Part shown: piece by piece, positions 5,113-5,300 of the stretch | Layout of the letters: each line of letters starts with the position of its first letter | How positions within the stretch are numbered: position 1 is the first letter of the stretch | NCBI GenBank assembly: GCA_023301665.1 | Contig: JALZUL010000016.1 | Coordinates: 1-5,300, forward strand | Length of the DNA: 5,300 nt | Origin: Ascidiaceihabitans sp. | Lineage (GTDB): Bacteria > Pseudomonadota > Alphaproteobacteria > Rhodobacterales > Rhodobacteraceae | Direction: 5' to 3' | The notes under the pieces: model-generated | Database searches by the model: none | What the model was told of the DNA's origin: nothing | Seen by the model: the letters and a program-made list of their open reading frames with translations, nothing else | Position numbers and translations under genes: made by a program

Positions 5113-5300
5113 ATGTGCCGATGGGCTGCTTATTTGGGCGAACCGATTTTTATGTCGGAGATTATCACCGCGCCAGCCAACTCTCTCATTCAGCAGGCCC
5201 AAGCGGCCCGTGAGAGCATCACAGAAACCAATGCCGATGGTTTCGGCCTTGCATGGTATAACAAAAAAACAGAACCCGGCGTTTATAAAGATGTGCACCC
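5113..5300 (+). CDS. Class II glutamine amidotransferase (YafJ/EgtC-like), 3' end cut by window edge
   Basis: The N-terminal 62 codons of a class II (Ntn-type) glutamine amidotransferase of the stand-alone GATase_4 kind. The start MCRWAAYLGEP places Cys2 as the N-terminal nucleophile, exposed once the initiator Met is removed, which hydrolyses glutamine to glutamate and ammonia. NADGFGLAWY at 40-49 is the conserved NxDGxG oxyanion and substrate loop. Members such as EgtC act on gamma-glutamyl amides in ergothioneine synthesis, but most (YafJ-like) have no known acceptor, and no ergothioneine genes are visible here. The ATG at 5113 has a weak GAGAG ribosome site at 5101-5105, and the family's invariant MCR start fixes the choice. 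About three quarters of the protein is beyond the edge. Confidence 0.9.
   Translation, partial: MCRWAAYLGEPIFMSEIITAPANSLIQQAQAARESITETNADGFGLAWYNKKTEPGVYKDVH

Overview
The window looks like a piece of alphaproteobacterial chromosome, most likely from the Rhodobacterales (Roseobacter group). This is judged from the protein style (KAS II, a PiT permease with a long charged N-terminus, a small DOPA-dioxygenase-like protein), the moderate-to-high GC, and short intergenic gaps. It is an inference from remembered family features, not a database result. Everything reads as housekeeping or ordinary accessory metabolism. There is no sign of a mobile element, phage, CRISPR array, or RNA gene.

Layout, left to right. 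Positions 1-963 (minus) hold the N-terminal 321 codons of fabF (3-oxoacyl-ACP synthase II), running off the left edge. A 69-bp gap with a 12-bp tandem repeat separates it from a RimJ/RimL-type GNAT acetyltransferase (1033-1572, minus). The two are co-directional and may be co-transcribed. A 192-bp divergent promoter region (1573-1764) leads to an EamA/DMT-family 10-TM transporter (1765-2739, plus). This converges on a PiT-type inorganic phosphate transporter (2817-4298, minus). The 77-bp convergent gap holds two overlapping hairpins that cannot form together; one acts well as a terminator for the minus-strand gene.

Right of the phosphate permease is a 320-bp divergent intergenic region (4299-4618). 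It contains an imperfect palindrome, a TGAT-N4-ATCA site like those bound by FNR/CRP-family regulators, and a small hairpin. It drives a 120-residue DOPA 4,5-dioxygenase-family protein (4619-4981, plus). A 17-bp tandem duplication straddles that gene's stop codon. After a 131-bp gap containing a second copy of the palindrome-like element, a class II glutamine amidotransferase begins at 5113 (plus) and is cut by the right edge.

The genes do not form one pathway. Fatty acid elongation (fabF), phosphate uptake (PiT), an uncharacterised metabolite exporter or importer (EamA) and small enzymes simply lie next to each other. I did not find a convincing undescribed system. The most useful leads are regulatory: the paired palindromes, the FNR-like site, and the overlapping hairpins.
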